From positions 33,769 to 97,768 of the forward strand of contig JADFDU010000001.1 of NCBI GenBank assembly GCA_018262775.1: DNA of 64,000 nt, written 5' to 3'. Below, in pieces: positions 34,058-43,509 of this stretch (its first letter is position 1; each line of letters opens with the position of its first letter). Made by a program: the position numbers and the translations under genes. Below the pieces are notes generated by a model. That model had not been told where the DNA came from and searched no databases. It saw only the letters and a program-made list of their open reading frames with translations. The DNA is from Rhodocyclaceae bacterium (GTDB taxonomy: Bacteria > Pseudomonadota > Gammaproteobacteria > Burkholderiales > Rhodocyclaceae).

Positions 34058-35989
34058 ATGCGCCTTCAAATAGTTCATCGGCCCGCCGGTGAAGGGGGCG
34101 AAGCCAGTGCCGAAGATCACGCCGGCATCGGCCAGTTCGGCGTCGGCGACGACACCCTGCTCGACGCAGCGCTGCACCGCCTGCAGCAGCGGCCGCACGA
34201 GCCGTTCGGCGAGCCCGGCCGGCACCGTGCCGACGGCCCCTTTCTGCGGCTTGCCCTGATTGTACGTGTAGAAGCCGCGGCCGGTCTTGCGGCCGAGATG
34301 GCCGGCCGCGACCAGTTCGAGCAGCTTCTTCGGCGGCACCACGCCTTCGCCGGCCAGTTCCTTGCCCGCCGCCACGGCGATGTCGAGGCCGACGGTGTCG
34401 GCCAGTTCGATCGGGCCGAGCGGCATGCCGAAAGCCAGCGCCGCCTCGTCCACCGCCTCGGGCGCAATGCCCTCGTCCACGCAACGCATCGCTTCCTGCA
34501 TGTACGGCGCCAGCACGGCGTTGACCAGAAAGCCCGGCGCGCTCTTCACCGGCAGCGGCAGTTTGTCGATCTTGCGCACGAAGGCCATGGCCTGCTTCAG
34601 CGCCACGGCATCCGAGGCGGCACCCTCGACCACCTCGACCAGCGGCATCTTCGCCACCGGATTGAAGAAGTGGATGCCGACCAGGCGCGCGGGGTTCTGC
34701 AGCGCCGTGGCGATGTCCTCGAGCCGCAGGCTGGAAGTGTTGGTGGCGAGCACTGCACCGGGCTTGGCGATGCGCTCGATGTCGGCGAAGAGCTTCTGCT
34801 TCGCTTCGAGGTTCTCGAAGATCGCCTCGATCACCACGTCGGCCTGGCGCGCACCCTGGCCGCTCGGATCGGGAATCAGGCGGTCGAGCGTGAAGCGCAC
34901 CTGGGTGTCGTCGCGCAGCTTCTTCTTGAACGCCGCCGCCGCGCGCTGGATGGCCGGCGCGATGCGCTCAATGTTCTGGTCCTGCAGCGTCACGGTGAGG
35001 CCGCGCAGCGCCGCCCAGGCGGCGATGTCGCCACCCATGACACCGGCGCCGATCACGTGCAGATGCTTCGGCGCGAAGTCACCGCTTTTGCCATCACTCT
35101 TGCCAAAGCCTTTCAGGCGCTCCTGCAGGTAGTAGACGCGGACGAGGTTCTTCGTCGTCGGCGAGGCGGCGATGGCGTCCATCGAGGTCGGCTTGTCGGC
35201 CGGCACGGCGAGCGCGTTGCCGCCGTAATTCGCCCACATGTCAATGATGGCGTAGGGCGCCGGATAATGTTCGGGGCGGGCGCGCGCGGCTACCTGTTTT
35301 TTCGCCTGCGACGCGACGAAGCCCTTCAGCGGGCCATTCATCAGGCGCTGCATGAAGGGCAGCGTGCGCGGCGGCCGGCCGGAGGTGGCCAGCATGCGCG
35401 CGGCGTTGTCCATGACGCGCGGCGGCACGCATTCATCGGCGAAACCGAGCCGCTTCGCGCGCTTGGTGTCGAGGGCGCGGCCGCTGAGCATCATGTCGAG
35501 CGCGGCAGTCGGGCCGATGATCTGCGGCAGACGCAGCATGCCGCCCCAGCCCGGGACGATGCCGAGCATGACTTCCGGCAGGGCGATGCGCGTGCCCGGC
35601 TCGTCCACCGCCACGCGGTAGCGGCAGGCCAGCGCCAGCTCGGTGCCGCCGCCCATGCAATGGCCGCGGATCAGCGCCAGGGTCGGGTATTTCACCGCAG
35701 CGAGGCGGTTGTACATGTCCCAGCCGCGCTGGACGAGTGCGCGCGCATCTGCGGGCGAGCCGATCTGCGTAAATTCCTCGATGTCGGCGCCGGCGATGAA
35801 GCCGGCGCTCTTGCCGGAGCGGATCACCAGCGCCTTCGGCGGTTCACGCTCGAGTTCATCGAGCACCAGGCCGAGCTCGTGCATCGCTGCTGCGGAAAGC
35901 GTGTTGGTCGATTCGCCGGCCTTGTCGAAAATCAGCCAGGCGAGTCCGGCGGGTTCGCGCTCGAGGCGCCAGTGTTTCAGTTCCTGCAT
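34052..35989 (-). CDS. FadB/FadJ-like multifunctional 3-hydroxyacyl-CoA dehydrogenase/enoyl-CoA hydratase
   Basis: The 645-residue protein fuses two activities. The N-terminal crotonase domain (about 1-200) keeps both catalytic glutamates (GGGTELALA and LPEVMLGIVPG). From about 310 comes an NAD-binding 3-hydroxyacyl-CoA dehydrogenase (VIGAGVMGGDIA, NTSSL, catalytic His in GIHFFNPVAKMP), with one or two C-terminal dehydrogenase domains. It is shorter than E. coli FadB (729). Its ATG lies inside the end of the MaoC-like gene (13-bp overlap). Confidence 0.92.
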   Translation of the reverse strand: MQELKHWRLEREPAGLAWLIFDKAGESTNTLSAAAMHELGLVLDELEREPPKALVIRSGKSAGFIAGADIEEFTQIGSPADARALVQRGWDMYNRLAAVKYPTLALIRGHCMGGGTELALACRYRVAVDEPGTRIALPEVMLGIVPGWGGMLRLPQIIGPTAALDMMLSGRALDTKRAKRLGFADECVPPRVMDNAARMLATSGRPPRTLPFMQRLMNGPLKGFVASQAKKQVAARARPEHYPAPYAIIDMWANYGGNALAVPADKPTSMDAIAASPTTKNLVRVYYLQERLKGFGKSDGKSGDFAPKHLHVIGAGVMGGDIAAWAALRGLTVTLQDQNIERIAPAIQRAAAAFKKKLRDDTQVRFTLDRLIPDPSGQGARQADVVIEAIFENLEAKQKLFADIERIAKPGAVLATNTSSLRLEDIATALQNPARLVGIHFFNPVAKMPLVEVVEGAASDAVALKQAMAFVRKIDKLPLPVKSAPGFLVNAVLAPYMQEAMRCVDEGIAPEAVDEAALAFGMPLGPIELADTVGLDIAVAAGKELAGEGVVPPKKLLELVAAGHLGRKTGRGFYTYNQGKPQKGAVGTVPAGLAERLVRPLLQAVQRCVEQGVVADAELADAGVIFGTGFAPFTGGPMNYLKAHS

Positions 35990-36954
35990 GGCTCTTCCTT
36001 TCTCAAATCATGTCCATTTTTCTGCAGCGGCATCGGTGTCAGCCGGCCGACGATGGCGGGTCGCGCATCGCCTTCCACGTGCAGCGCGAACACCGTGCCG
36101 CCTGCATCCTGGGCATGGTGCAGCGTCACCTCTGCGCCGTAGAAGACCGGACCTTTCAGCCATGTGTCCAGAGCGGCCGTATCCAGGCCGCCCTCGCCGT
36201 CCAGCCGCGGCAGGCGCGCCAGGCAGTGCCCGAGCACACGCTGCGGATGCAGGAAGGCGCGCGCATAGCCGCGCCTTTTCGCGTAACCGTTCCACAAGTG
36301 CAGCGGGTTGTAGTCGCCCGAGAGGCCGCCGTATTGCCAGCCGCCGCGCATGGGCAGGCGCCAGCTCGCCGTCTCGCCGGGACTGCCTTTTGGTTCCGGT
36401 GTAAGGCCCGCTACGCGGGCATTAGCCTCCACCGAAACTAGTTTTGGCGCTGCGGGTACGTTGGCGTCCGCCGTCGGTGCGCCGTAGCGGCCGCGCGCAT
36501 AGAAGGTGTTCACGCTTTCCCAGGCGACGTCGTCACCGGCGCGCACCGTGGTGCGCAGGTCGAACTCGGCACCCTTGTCGAGGACACGGTGAGCGGCAAT
36601 GTCGACGGCGATGTCCAGGGTGGCATCCGCAGCGATCGCGCGGTGCTGCAGGATGCGGTTGCGCACCTGCAGCATCCTCCAGATCGGCAGCGGAAACGCC
36701 GGCTGGGTGAGGATCGCCATGTGCAGGGGAAAACCGAGGGTGTGCGGCAGGAGCAGCGGCAGGGTGTGCGTCTCGGGCAGGCCGGAGAGGGCCAGGAAGC
36801 GCGCGAGTTCGCTGCCGTCGACGCGATGCCGCCAGCGCGCGCCGATCGCCGGCACACCGCCCCGGCGTACACCGGGCGAGGTGCGCAGCAGCCGTGCCAT
36901 GAAGGCCAGCGCCGAGGGACGCCTGCGGTAATCGAGGCGGATATCCCTGTGCAT
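35977..36954 (-). CDS. MaoC-like dehydratase
   Basis: The 325-residue double-hotdog protein carries in its C-terminal half GGLSGDYNPLHLWNGYAKRRGY, the hydratase-2 motif with catalytic Asp and His. It probably hydrates or dehydrates (R)-3-hydroxyacyl-CoA and could supply an alternative hydratase step. The start at 36954 follows the thiolase stop by 17 bp. A much longer upstream frame exists, but it only shadows the thiolase gene. Confidence 0.8.
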   Translation of the reverse strand: MHRDIRLDYRRRPSALAFMARLLRTSPGVRRGGVPAIGARWRHRVDGSELARFLALSGLPETHTLPLLLPHTLGFPLHMAILTQPAFPLPIWRMLQVRNRILQHRAIAADATLDIAVDIAAHRVLDKGAEFDLRTTVRAGDDVAWESVNTFYARGRYGAPTADANVPAAPKLVSVEANARVAGLTPEPKGSPGETASWRLPMRGGWQYGGLSGDYNPLHLWNGYAKRRGYARAFLHPQRVLGHCLARLPRLDGEGGLDTAALDTWLKGPVFYGAEVTLHHAQDAGGTVFALHVEGDARPAIVGRLTPMPLQKNGHDLRKEEPCRN

Positions 36955-36971
36955 TGCGCGAAGGCCCGGCG

Positions 36972-38258
36972 TCAGACGGTTTCCACCAGCATGGCGCCGC
37001 CCTGGCCGCCGCCGATGCAGATCGTGGCGATGCCGCGCTTGCCGCCGCTGCGGCGGAGCACCTGCAGCACATGCAGGACGATGCGCGCGCCGGAGGCGCC
37101 GACTGGATGGCCCAGTGCCACAGCGCCACCGTCTACGTTGAGCTTGTCGGGGTCGATCGCGCCCAGCGGCGCGTCGAGGCCGAGCTCGTCCCTGCAGTAG
37201 GCGGCATCTTCCCAGGCGGCGAGGCAGGCCAGCACCTGCGCGGCGAAGGCCTCGTTGATTTCCCAGGCATCGAGATCGTTGAGGCCGAGCTTGTGGCGCT
37301 GCAGGATGGGCGTGGCGGCATGCACCGGGCCGAGGCCCATCTGCGCCGGATCGAGGGCGGCCCACTGCGAATCGACGATGCGACCGAGCGGCTGCAAGCC
37401 GTGGCGCTTGACTGCCTCCTCGGAGGCGAGGATCAGCCAGACGCCGCCGTCGGTGATCTGCGAGCTGTTGCCGGGCGTGACGTTGCCGTACTTGCGGTCG
37501 AAGAAGGGCTTGAGCTTGGCCAGGGCCGCCATCGAGGAATCGCGGCGCACGCCGTCGTCGGCGGCATAGACCTTGCCGTCGCGGTCGACCAGGGGCACGA
37601 CCTCACCGTAGTGACCGGCATCCTGGCCGGCGGCGACGCGCTGGTGGCTGCGCACGGAGAATTCGTCCATCTGCTCGCGCGTGATGCCGAAGCGGAAAGC
37701 GAGGTTCTCCGCCGTCTGCCCCATGAGCAGGTTCACTACCGGGTCGGTGAGGCCCTTCATGATGCCGATCACCGGCGAGAGCAGCGCAGTAGGACTCAGT
37801 TTCGCGAACAGCGCCGCCTTCTGGCCCGGCGACCTGGCCTGCGCCATTTTCGCGAACCACAGCACCATGGTCTTCGAATAGAGCAGCGGTGCATGCGACA
37901 GCGCATCGACGCCGCCGGCCAGCACCAGCTGCGAACGGCCGTTCTGGATATTGGCGATGGCCGAGTCGAGCGCCTGCATGCCGCTGGCGCAATTGCGCAT
38001 CACCGTCCACCCGGGCACCTTGTGGCCGCAGCCCATGCGCAGGGCGGCGACGCGGCCGATGTTCACTTCATCCGGCGAGGGCGAGGCGCAACCGAGGATG
38101 ACTTCATCAAATTCATCGGCGGCGAAGGGCTGGCGCACCAGCAGGGCACCGCCGGCGGCGGTGGCCAGGTCGCCTGCCGAGAAGGGGCCGGGGGCATTGC
38201 GCGCCTTGAGGAACGGCGTGCGCGCGCCGTCGACGATATAGACCGCTTGCTTGTTCAT
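36972..38258 (-). CDS. Acetyl-CoA C-acyltransferase (FadI-like thiolase)
   Basis: The 428-residue thiolase has the acyl-accepting Cys in RNCASGMQAL, WEINEAFAAQ, GHPVGASGAR with the active-site His, and the second catalytic Cys in CIGGGQGG. It cleaves 3-ketoacyl-CoA in the last step of beta-oxidation. AGGAG precedes the ATG. It lies 52 bp after fadE in the same direction. Confidence 0.92.
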   Translation of the reverse strand: MNKQAVYIVDGARTPFLKARNAPGPFSAGDLATAAGGALLVRQPFAADEFDEVILGCASPSPDEVNIGRVAALRMGCGHKVPGWTVMRNCASGMQALDSAIANIQNGRSQLVLAGGVDALSHAPLLYSKTMVLWFAKMAQARSPGQKAALFAKLSPTALLSPVIGIMKGLTDPVVNLLMGQTAENLAFRFGITREQMDEFSVRSHQRVAAGQDAGHYGEVVPLVDRDGKVYAADDGVRRDSSMAALAKLKPFFDRKYGNVTPGNSSQITDGGVWLILASEEAVKRHGLQPLGRIVDSQWAALDPAQMGLGPVHAATPILQRHKLGLNDLDAWEINEAFAAQVLACLAAWEDAAYCRDELGLDAPLGAIDPDKLNVDGGAVALGHPVGASGARIVLHVLQVLRRSGGKRGIATICIGGGQGGAMLVETV

Positions 38259-38310
38259 GTTCGCTCCTGAAAAGAACCTTTCGCCACAAAGTCACAAAAT
38301 CACAAGAGGC

Positions 38311-40662
38311 TTAGGCCGCCGCGCGCTGCGGCGCCGGTTTCGCCTCGCTGCGCTGCAGGCCGAGGTCGAAGGGGAAATCGTCCACCTTGATGACTTCGTC
38401 CGCCAGCGCATGGGCACGGGCGAGCAGCGCCTGCTCTTCGGCATTGATGACGCCGTGTTGCAGCGCCTGACTTTCGATTTCCTGCGTGCTGTTGCCGGAG
38501 AGCGTGCCGGCCTTCTGCGCGGCGCGGATCTTCGCCGCCACGCTTTCGGCCTTGAGCGTCGCCTCCAGCGCCAGCTCGACGACGCCGACGGGATCGTGCT
38601 CGTCGCGCGGCAGGTACATGCCTGCGGTGAGGCGGTCACGCGTGACGGAAGGCGCGATGAGCAGATTCGCCACCTGGCCGCCGAGGCGGTCGGAGGGCAC
38701 GACGTAGGGCCGGCCGAGCGGGAAGATGGTTCGTTGCAGCAGGGTCGAGACGAAGCGGCTGGGGAAATTCGAAACCACGCCCTCGAAGGCGTTCTGCGCC
38801 TTGAACATCGAATCCCACATGGCCCAGTGCATGAGCGGGGCGTCGGCCGCCTGGCGACCTTCCGACTCGTAGCGCTTGAGCACCGCCGAGGAGAGGTACA
38901 TGAGAGAGAGGATGTCGCCCATGCGCGCCGAGAGTTTCTCCTTGCGCTTGAGGTCGCCGCCCATGACGAGCATGGAGATGTCGGCGAGGAAGGCGAAGGC
39001 CGAGGAGAAGCGCGTCAGCTGCTGGTAGTAGCGGCGCGCCTCGGGCGCCACGTTGCCGGGCACCTTGACGAAGTGCGAGCCGGTGATGCCGGTGATGAAG
39101 GCGTTCCAGCCATTGGAAACGGTGTGGCCGATGTGCGCGAAGAGCGCATTGTCGAAAGCCTTCAGGTCGTCATTCTGCGCGGCCTGCATTTCCGCCAGCA
39201 CATAGGGATGGCAGCGCACCGCACCTTGGCCGAAGATGATCAGGCTGCGCGTGAGGATGTTGGCGCCTTCGACGGTGATGGCCACCGGCACCTGCTGATA
39301 GGCGCGGCCGAGGAAGTTCGAGGGGCCGAGGCAGATGCCCTTGCCGCCGAGGATGTCCATGCCGTCGTTGATCGACTCGCGCGCACGCTCGGTGACGTGG
39401 TACTTGACGATGGCGGAGATGACCGAGGGTTTCTCGCCGAGGTCGATGGCGCCGGCGGTCATGACGCGCGCGGCATCGCACAGATAGAGGTTGCCACCCA
39501 TGCGCGCCAGCGGCTCCTGGATGCCCTCGAACTTGCCGATGGCCGTCTTGAACTGGGTGCGCACGCGGGCGTAGCCGCCGACCGCGCGCACCGCCAGCTT
39601 CTGCATGCCGGTGTTGGAGCCGGGCAGGGAAATCGCGCGGCCGGCGGCGAGGCACTCCATGAGCATGCGCCAGCCCTGGCCGGCCATCTTCGGTCCGCCG
39701 ATGATGAAGTCGAGCGGCATGAAGACATCCTTGCCGCGCGTCGGACCGTTGTGCCAGGCGGCGTTGAGCGGGAAATGGCGGCGGCCGGTGTCCACACCGG
39801 GATGGTCGGCCGGCACCAGTGCGCAGGTGATGCCGATATCCGCATTTCCGCCGAACGCGTCACCGAGCAGATGCTCCGGGTCGAAGAGGCGGATGGCGAG
39901 GCCAACCACCGTGGCCACCGGCGCGAGCGTGATGTAGCGCTTGTCCCAGGTGACGCGCATGCCGACGACTTCCCTGCCCTGCCACATACCCTTGCAGACG
40001 ATGCCCTGGTCGGGGATCGAGGCGGCATCGGAGCCAGCCCAGGGGCTGGTCAGGGCGAAGCAGGGAATGTCGAGGCCCTTGGCCAGGCGCGGCAGGTAGT
40101 GGTTCTTCTGTTCGTCGGTGCCGTAATGCAGCAGCAACTCGGCCGGGCCGAGAGAGTTGGGCACCATCACCGAGACCACCGTCGCCGAACAGCGCGTGGC
40201 CAGCTTGGTCACCACCTCGGAATGGGCGTAGGCGGAAAACTCGAGGCCACCGTAGCGCTTCGGGATGATCATGCCGAGGAAGCCCTTGTCCTTCATGTAC
40301 TGCCAGGTCTCGGCCGGCAGGTCATGGTCGTAGTGCGACGACGTCCAGTCGTTGGAGAGGCGGCAGAGTTCCGCCGTCTCGTTGTCGAGGAAGGACTGCT
40401 CTTCCGGCGTGAGTTTGGGCAGCGGATAGGCCAGCAGCTTGTTCCAGTCGGGGCGGCCATGAAACAGTTCGCCCTCCCACCAGACGGAGCCAGCTTCGAT
40501 CGCCTCCTTCTCGGTTTGCGACATCTGCGGCAGCATCTTGCGGTAGGCGGCGAAGAGCGGCCGCGTCACCAGCGCGCGGCGCAGCGGCTTGATGGCGAAC
40601 AGCGCCACGATCGCAGCGATCGGCAGAAGTATCAGAAGTGTCCAAGTCGGTGTCCAGGTCAT
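38311..40662 (-). CDS. fadE: Acyl-CoA dehydrogenase, FadE type
   Basis: The 783-residue protein is close to E. coli FadE (814) and much longer than ordinary acyl-CoA dehydrogenases (about 380). It has an N-terminal hydrophobic segment (about 6-26), the dehydrogenase core (ALTSPWAGSDAASIPD; GLEFSAYAHSEVVTKLA) and a long C-terminal extension (about 490-783, DUF1974 type). It catalyses the first beta-oxidation step with medium and long chains. AAGGAG precedes the ATG. Confidence 0.92.
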   Translation of the reverse strand: MTWTPTWTLLILLPIAAIVALFAIKPLRRALVTRPLFAAYRKMLPQMSQTEKEAIEAGSVWWEGELFHGRPDWNKLLAYPLPKLTPEEQSFLDNETAELCRLSNDWTSSHYDHDLPAETWQYMKDKGFLGMIIPKRYGGLEFSAYAHSEVVTKLATRCSATVVSVMVPNSLGPAELLLHYGTDEQKNHYLPRLAKGLDIPCFALTSPWAGSDAASIPDQGIVCKGMWQGREVVGMRVTWDKRYITLAPVATVVGLAIRLFDPEHLLGDAFGGNADIGITCALVPADHPGVDTGRRHFPLNAAWHNGPTRGKDVFMPLDFIIGGPKMAGQGWRMLMECLAAGRAISLPGSNTGMQKLAVRAVGGYARVRTQFKTAIGKFEGIQEPLARMGGNLYLCDAARVMTAGAIDLGEKPSVISAIVKYHVTERARESINDGMDILGGKGICLGPSNFLGRAYQQVPVAITVEGANILTRSLIIFGQGAVRCHPYVLAEMQAAQNDDLKAFDNALFAHIGHTVSNGWNAFITGITGSHFVKVPGNVAPEARRYYQQLTRFSSAFAFLADISMLVMGGDLKRKEKLSARMGDILSLMYLSSAVLKRYESEGRQAADAPLMHWAMWDSMFKAQNAFEGVVSNFPSRFVSTLLQRTIFPLGRPYVVPSDRLGGQVANLLIAPSVTRDRLTAGMYLPRDEHDPVGVVELALEATLKAESVAAKIRAAQKAGTLSGNSTQEIESQALQHGVINAEEQALLARAHALADEVIKVDDFPFDLGLQRSEAKPAPQRAAA

Positions 40663-40683
40663 GTGCTTCTCCTTAGTCTTCCT

Positions 40684-40701
40684 CCGGCGGATTTCCGCCG
40701 G
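40684..40701 (-). other. Perfect hairpin between tetR and fadE
   Basis: CCGGCGGA (40684-40691) and TCCGCCGG (40694-40701) form an 8-bp GC-rich stem with a TT loop, in the 87-bp gap between the regulator and fadE. There is no T-run. It may tune the ratio of regulator to enzyme mRNA. Confidence 0.5.
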
Positions 40702-40749
40702 GGACAGGTACGCAGCAAAGTCAGTGCCGGCTGCACGGCGATGGGGAAA

Positions 40750-41448
40750 TCAGGCCGCCCTGCGCGAACCCTTCTCCTTGGGTTTGACGCGCTGATCGGT
40801 CAAAGGTGCGCGCAGGCCGCCGAGCAGGAAGGGCATCAGGCGGCGCGCCAGGGCGCCGGGGTCTTTCTCGTCCAGTTCATACCCGGCAACGAGTTGCAGG
40901 GCGTCGGTGCCGGCGATGGCATAGGACATGGCGCCGAGCATGAAGTGAAAGCGCCAGAGGATGTCCTCGGGCGGCACGTCCGGCAGCGCGCGAAACAATG
41001 CCTGCTTGAAGCGCGGCACCACGGCCGCGTATTCGTCGGCGAGGAACTGGCGCACGAAGGCGGCGGGTTCGGTATAGGTGCGTCCGAGCAGGCGCATGAA
41101 GGTGTGGCCGCCATGCTCGGTGTCCGCCGCCATGCGCAGCGACACGCCGAAGAAGGCGTCGACGATCTGGTGCGGTTTCAGCGGCGCGCCCTGCGCCTCT
41201 TGCTCCAGGTGCTCGAGCGCGCCCAGGCGCTCATGGTTGAGCCAGGTCAGGCGGCGGCGAAAAACCTCCTGGATGAGCGCCTCCTTGCCGCCAAAGTGGT
41301 AATTCACCGAGGCCAGGTTAACCCCGGCGCGGCCGGTGATCATGCGCATCGAGGTCGCCTCGAAGCCATGTTCGACGAACAGCGCTTCCGCCGCATCGAG
41401 GATGCGCGCGCGGGTATCGAGGTGATGTTTCGCTTCGGTCTGGGTCAT
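40750..41448 (-). CDS. TetR-family regulator of fatty-acid degradation (PsrA/FadR-like)
   Basis: The 232-residue protein has an N-terminal TetR helix-turn-helix (residues about 10-58: ARILDAAEALFVEHGFEAT, then NYHFGGKEALIQEVF) and a C-terminal ligand domain. It heads the beta-oxidation cluster and is read in the same direction. An inverted sequence of PsrA type overlaps the start point of its own promoter, so it probably represses itself and the operon until acyl-CoA binds. The start at 41448 (MTQTEAKHH) excludes an extension that would run through the promoter. Confidence 0.85.
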   Translation of the reverse strand: MTQTEAKHHLDTRARILDAAEALFVEHGFEATSMRMITGRAGVNLASVNYHFGGKEALIQEVFRRRLTWLNHERLGALEHLEQEAQGAPLKPHQIVDAFFGVSLRMAADTEHGGHTFMRLLGRTYTEPAAFVRQFLADEYAAVVPRFKQALFRALPDVPPEDILWRFHFMLGAMSYAIAGTDALQLVAGYELDEKDPGALARRLMPFLLGGLRAPLTDQRVKPKEKGSRRAA

Positions 41449-41474
41449 ATAAGAAAGAAAGGGAACGCTCGTTT

Positions 41475-41517
41475 CAAACAATCGTTTTAATGATACGTCA
41501 GGCAAGCTCGATGTCAA
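41475..41517 (-). promoter_or_regulatory. tetR-fad operon promoter with PsrA-like operator
   Basis: On the minus strand TTGACA (41517-41512), 16 nt, TATCAT (41495-41490) gives a near-consensus sigma-70 promoter. CAAAC-AATC-GTTTT (41475-41488 on the plus strand) overlaps the predicted start site at about 41483. The CAAAC-N4-GTTT pattern resembles the PsrA operator of pseudomonads. The rest of the gap to 41614 shows nothing clear. Confidence 0.7.
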
Positions 41518-41626
41518 GCCGATAAGCAGCCGATTAGGTGCCGCCACCTAAGTCACGTGGGTCACGCGGAGACAAGTCGCAGCACCCCAGAACCAAGAGC
41601 GGGCACTAGTCATTTAGAATTGAACC

Positions 41627-43444
41627 ATGCGCCGCAGCCATACAACCCGGACATTGCCCGCGCCCGCCACGGGCAAGACCCGCGACTGGGAAACCCTCCG
41701 CAGCCTGATTCCCTACATCTGGGCCTATCGCGGCCGCGTGCTGTTCGCCCTCGCCTGTCTGATCGCTGCCAAGATGGCTAACGTCGGCGTGCCGCTGGTG
41801 TTCAAGGAGGTGGTGGACACCTTCACGGCGGAAAAAACGACACAGCAGGCCGCGCTCGTCGTGCCGCTGGCGCTGCTCGCCGCCTATGGCCTGCTGCGCT
41901 TTTCCATGTCCCTGTTCACGGAATTGCGCGAGCTGCTTTTTGCGCGGGTGACGCAGCAGGCGGTAAGCAACATCGCCCTGCAGGTGTTCTGCCACCTGCA
42001 CGCGCTCTCCCTGCGCTTCCACCTCGAGCGCCAGACCGGCGGCCTCACGCGCGACATCGAGCGCGGCACGCGCTCCATCGGCACGCTCATCAGCTACACC
42101 ATCTACAGCATCCTGCCGACCCTGGTGGAGGTGGGGCTGGTGATCGGCATCCTGGCGACGCGCTATGAGGCGAGCTTTGCCTGGATCACCTTCGGCGCCC
42201 TCCTCCTCTTTATCACCTTCACCGTACTGGTGACCAACTGGCGCACCCACCTGCGGCGCGAGGCAAATGAGCTCGACTCGGCCGCAAACTCACGCGCCAT
42301 CGACAGCCTGATCAACTACGAAACCGTGAAGTACTTCAACAACGAGGACTACGAGGCGCAGCGCTACGACCAGCAGATGCAGAAATGGGCGACGGCGCAG
42401 GTGAAGAGCCAGCTGTCCCTGTCCCTGCTCAACGTCGGCCAGGCAGGCATCATCGCCGTGACGGTAACGCTGATCATGTGGCGCGCGGCGACCGGCGTGG
42501 CGAACGGCTCGATGACAGTGGGTGACATCGTGCTGGTCAACGGCCTGCTCATCCAGCTCTACATTCCGCTCAACTGGCTCGGCGTGCTCTACCGCGAGAT
42601 TCGCCAGGCGCTGACCGACATCGAGCGCATGTTCGCCCTCAAGGAAGAGCACCGCGAGATCGCCGACGCGCCTGGCGCAGCCGCGCTTGTCGCCGGACCC
42701 TGCGCGGTGCGCTTCGAACACGTCGGTTTTTCTTACGAGGCGAAGCGGCAGATCCTCTTCGACGTGGATTTTGCCATTCCCGCCGGCGGCACGGTAGCAG
42801 TGGTGGGGCATTCGGGCTCGGGCAAGTCGACGCTCTCGCGCCTGCTGTTCCGCTTCTACGACGTGCAGTCGGGCGCGGTGAAGGTGAACGGCACGGACAT
42901 CCGCCAGATGACGCAGGCCTCACTGCGCGCGGCGATCGGCATCGTGCCGCAGGACACGGTGCTGTTCAACGACACCATCCTCTACAACATCCAGTATGGC
43001 CGGCCCGAGGCGGTGCGAGAGGACGTCATCGCCGCCGCCCAGGCCGCCCACATCCACGATTTCGTCGAATCCCTGCCCGAGAAGTACGAGACGCGCGTCG
43101 GCGAGCGCGGTCTCAAGCTCTCCGGCGGCGAGAAGCAGCGCGTCGCCATCGCGCGCACCCTGCTGAAGAATCCGCCCATCCTGATTTTCGACGAGGCTAC
43201 CTCGGCGCTGGACTCGCAATCGGAAAAGGCCATCCAGGCTGAACTGGAGCGCATCGCCGTCGGCCGCACCACTCTGGTCATCGCCCACCGCCTGTCGACG
43301 GTCATGAATGCAGACGAAATCCTCGTGCTCGATCAGGGCCGCATCGCCGAGCGCGGCACCCACCGCAGCCTGCTGGAACGCGGCGGCGCCTATGCGCAAA
43401 TGTGGGCGCTACAGCAGCAGGAAGAGGAAACCGAAGCCGCTTAA
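41627..43444 (+). CDS. Atm1-type ABC exporter
   Basis: The 605-residue half-transporter has six membrane helices (about 38-330) and a C-terminal ATPase with Walker A GHSGSGKST, signature LSGGEKQR and Walker B ILIFDEAT. The NYETVKYFNNE stretch is typical of the Atm1/ABCB7/HMT1 branch, which exports glutathione-linked sulfur or metal conjugates. No ribosome site precedes the ATG. TAGAAT (41615-41620) lies only 6 nt upstream, so the transcript may be leaderless. Confidence 0.9.
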   Translation: MRRSHTTRTLPAPATGKTRDWETLRSLIPYIWAYRGRVLFALACLIAAKMANVGVPLVFKEVVDTFTAEKTTQQAALVVPLALLAAYGLLRFSMSLFTELRELLFARVTQQAVSNIALQVFCHLHALSLRFHLERQTGGLTRDIERGTRSIGTLISYTIYSILPTLVEVGLVIGILATRYEASFAWITFGALLLFITFTVLVTNWRTHLRREANELDSAANSRAIDSLINYETVKYFNNEDYEAQRYDQQMQKWATAQVKSQLSLSLLNVGQAGIIAVTVTLIMWRAATGVANGSMTVGDIVLVNGLLIQLYIPLNWLGVLYREIRQALTDIERMFALKEEHREIADAPGAAALVAGPCAVRFEHVGFSYEAKRQILFDVDFAIPAGGTVAVVGHSGSGKSTLSRLLFRFYDVQSGAVKVNGTDIRQMTQASLRAAIGIVPQDTVLFNDTILYNIQYGRPEAVREDVIAAAQAAHIHDFVESLPEKYETRVGERGLKLSGGEKQRVAIARTLLKNPPILIFDEATSALDSQSEKAIQAELERIAVGRTTLVIAHRLSTVMNADEILVLDQGRIAERGTHRSLLERGGAYAQMWALQQQEEETEAA

Positions 43445-43469
43445 CAAAGCGTAACACCGGGCATAGAAT
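43441..43469 (+). promoter_or_regulatory. gltI promoter
   Basis: TTAACA (43441-43446), a 17-nt spacer, and TAGAAT (43464-43469) each match consensus at five of six positions. The -35 box overlaps the stop codon of the Atm1-type gene. The start point would be about 35 nt before the gltI ATG. Confidence 0.7.
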
Positions 43470-43509
43470 GCTCACTCCAACAACAACCACCGCCCCTGAG
43501 GAGACCGCC

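Noticed and set aside
34058-36142. A 694-codon open frame opposite the fadB-like gene
   Set aside because: Shadow of a well-supported enzyme gene; no motif seen.
38251-41490. A 1079-codon open frame on the plus strand
   Set aside because: It lies exactly antisense to fadE and tetR, whose proteins have clear family motifs. Long antisense frames arise from the strong G/C third-position bias.
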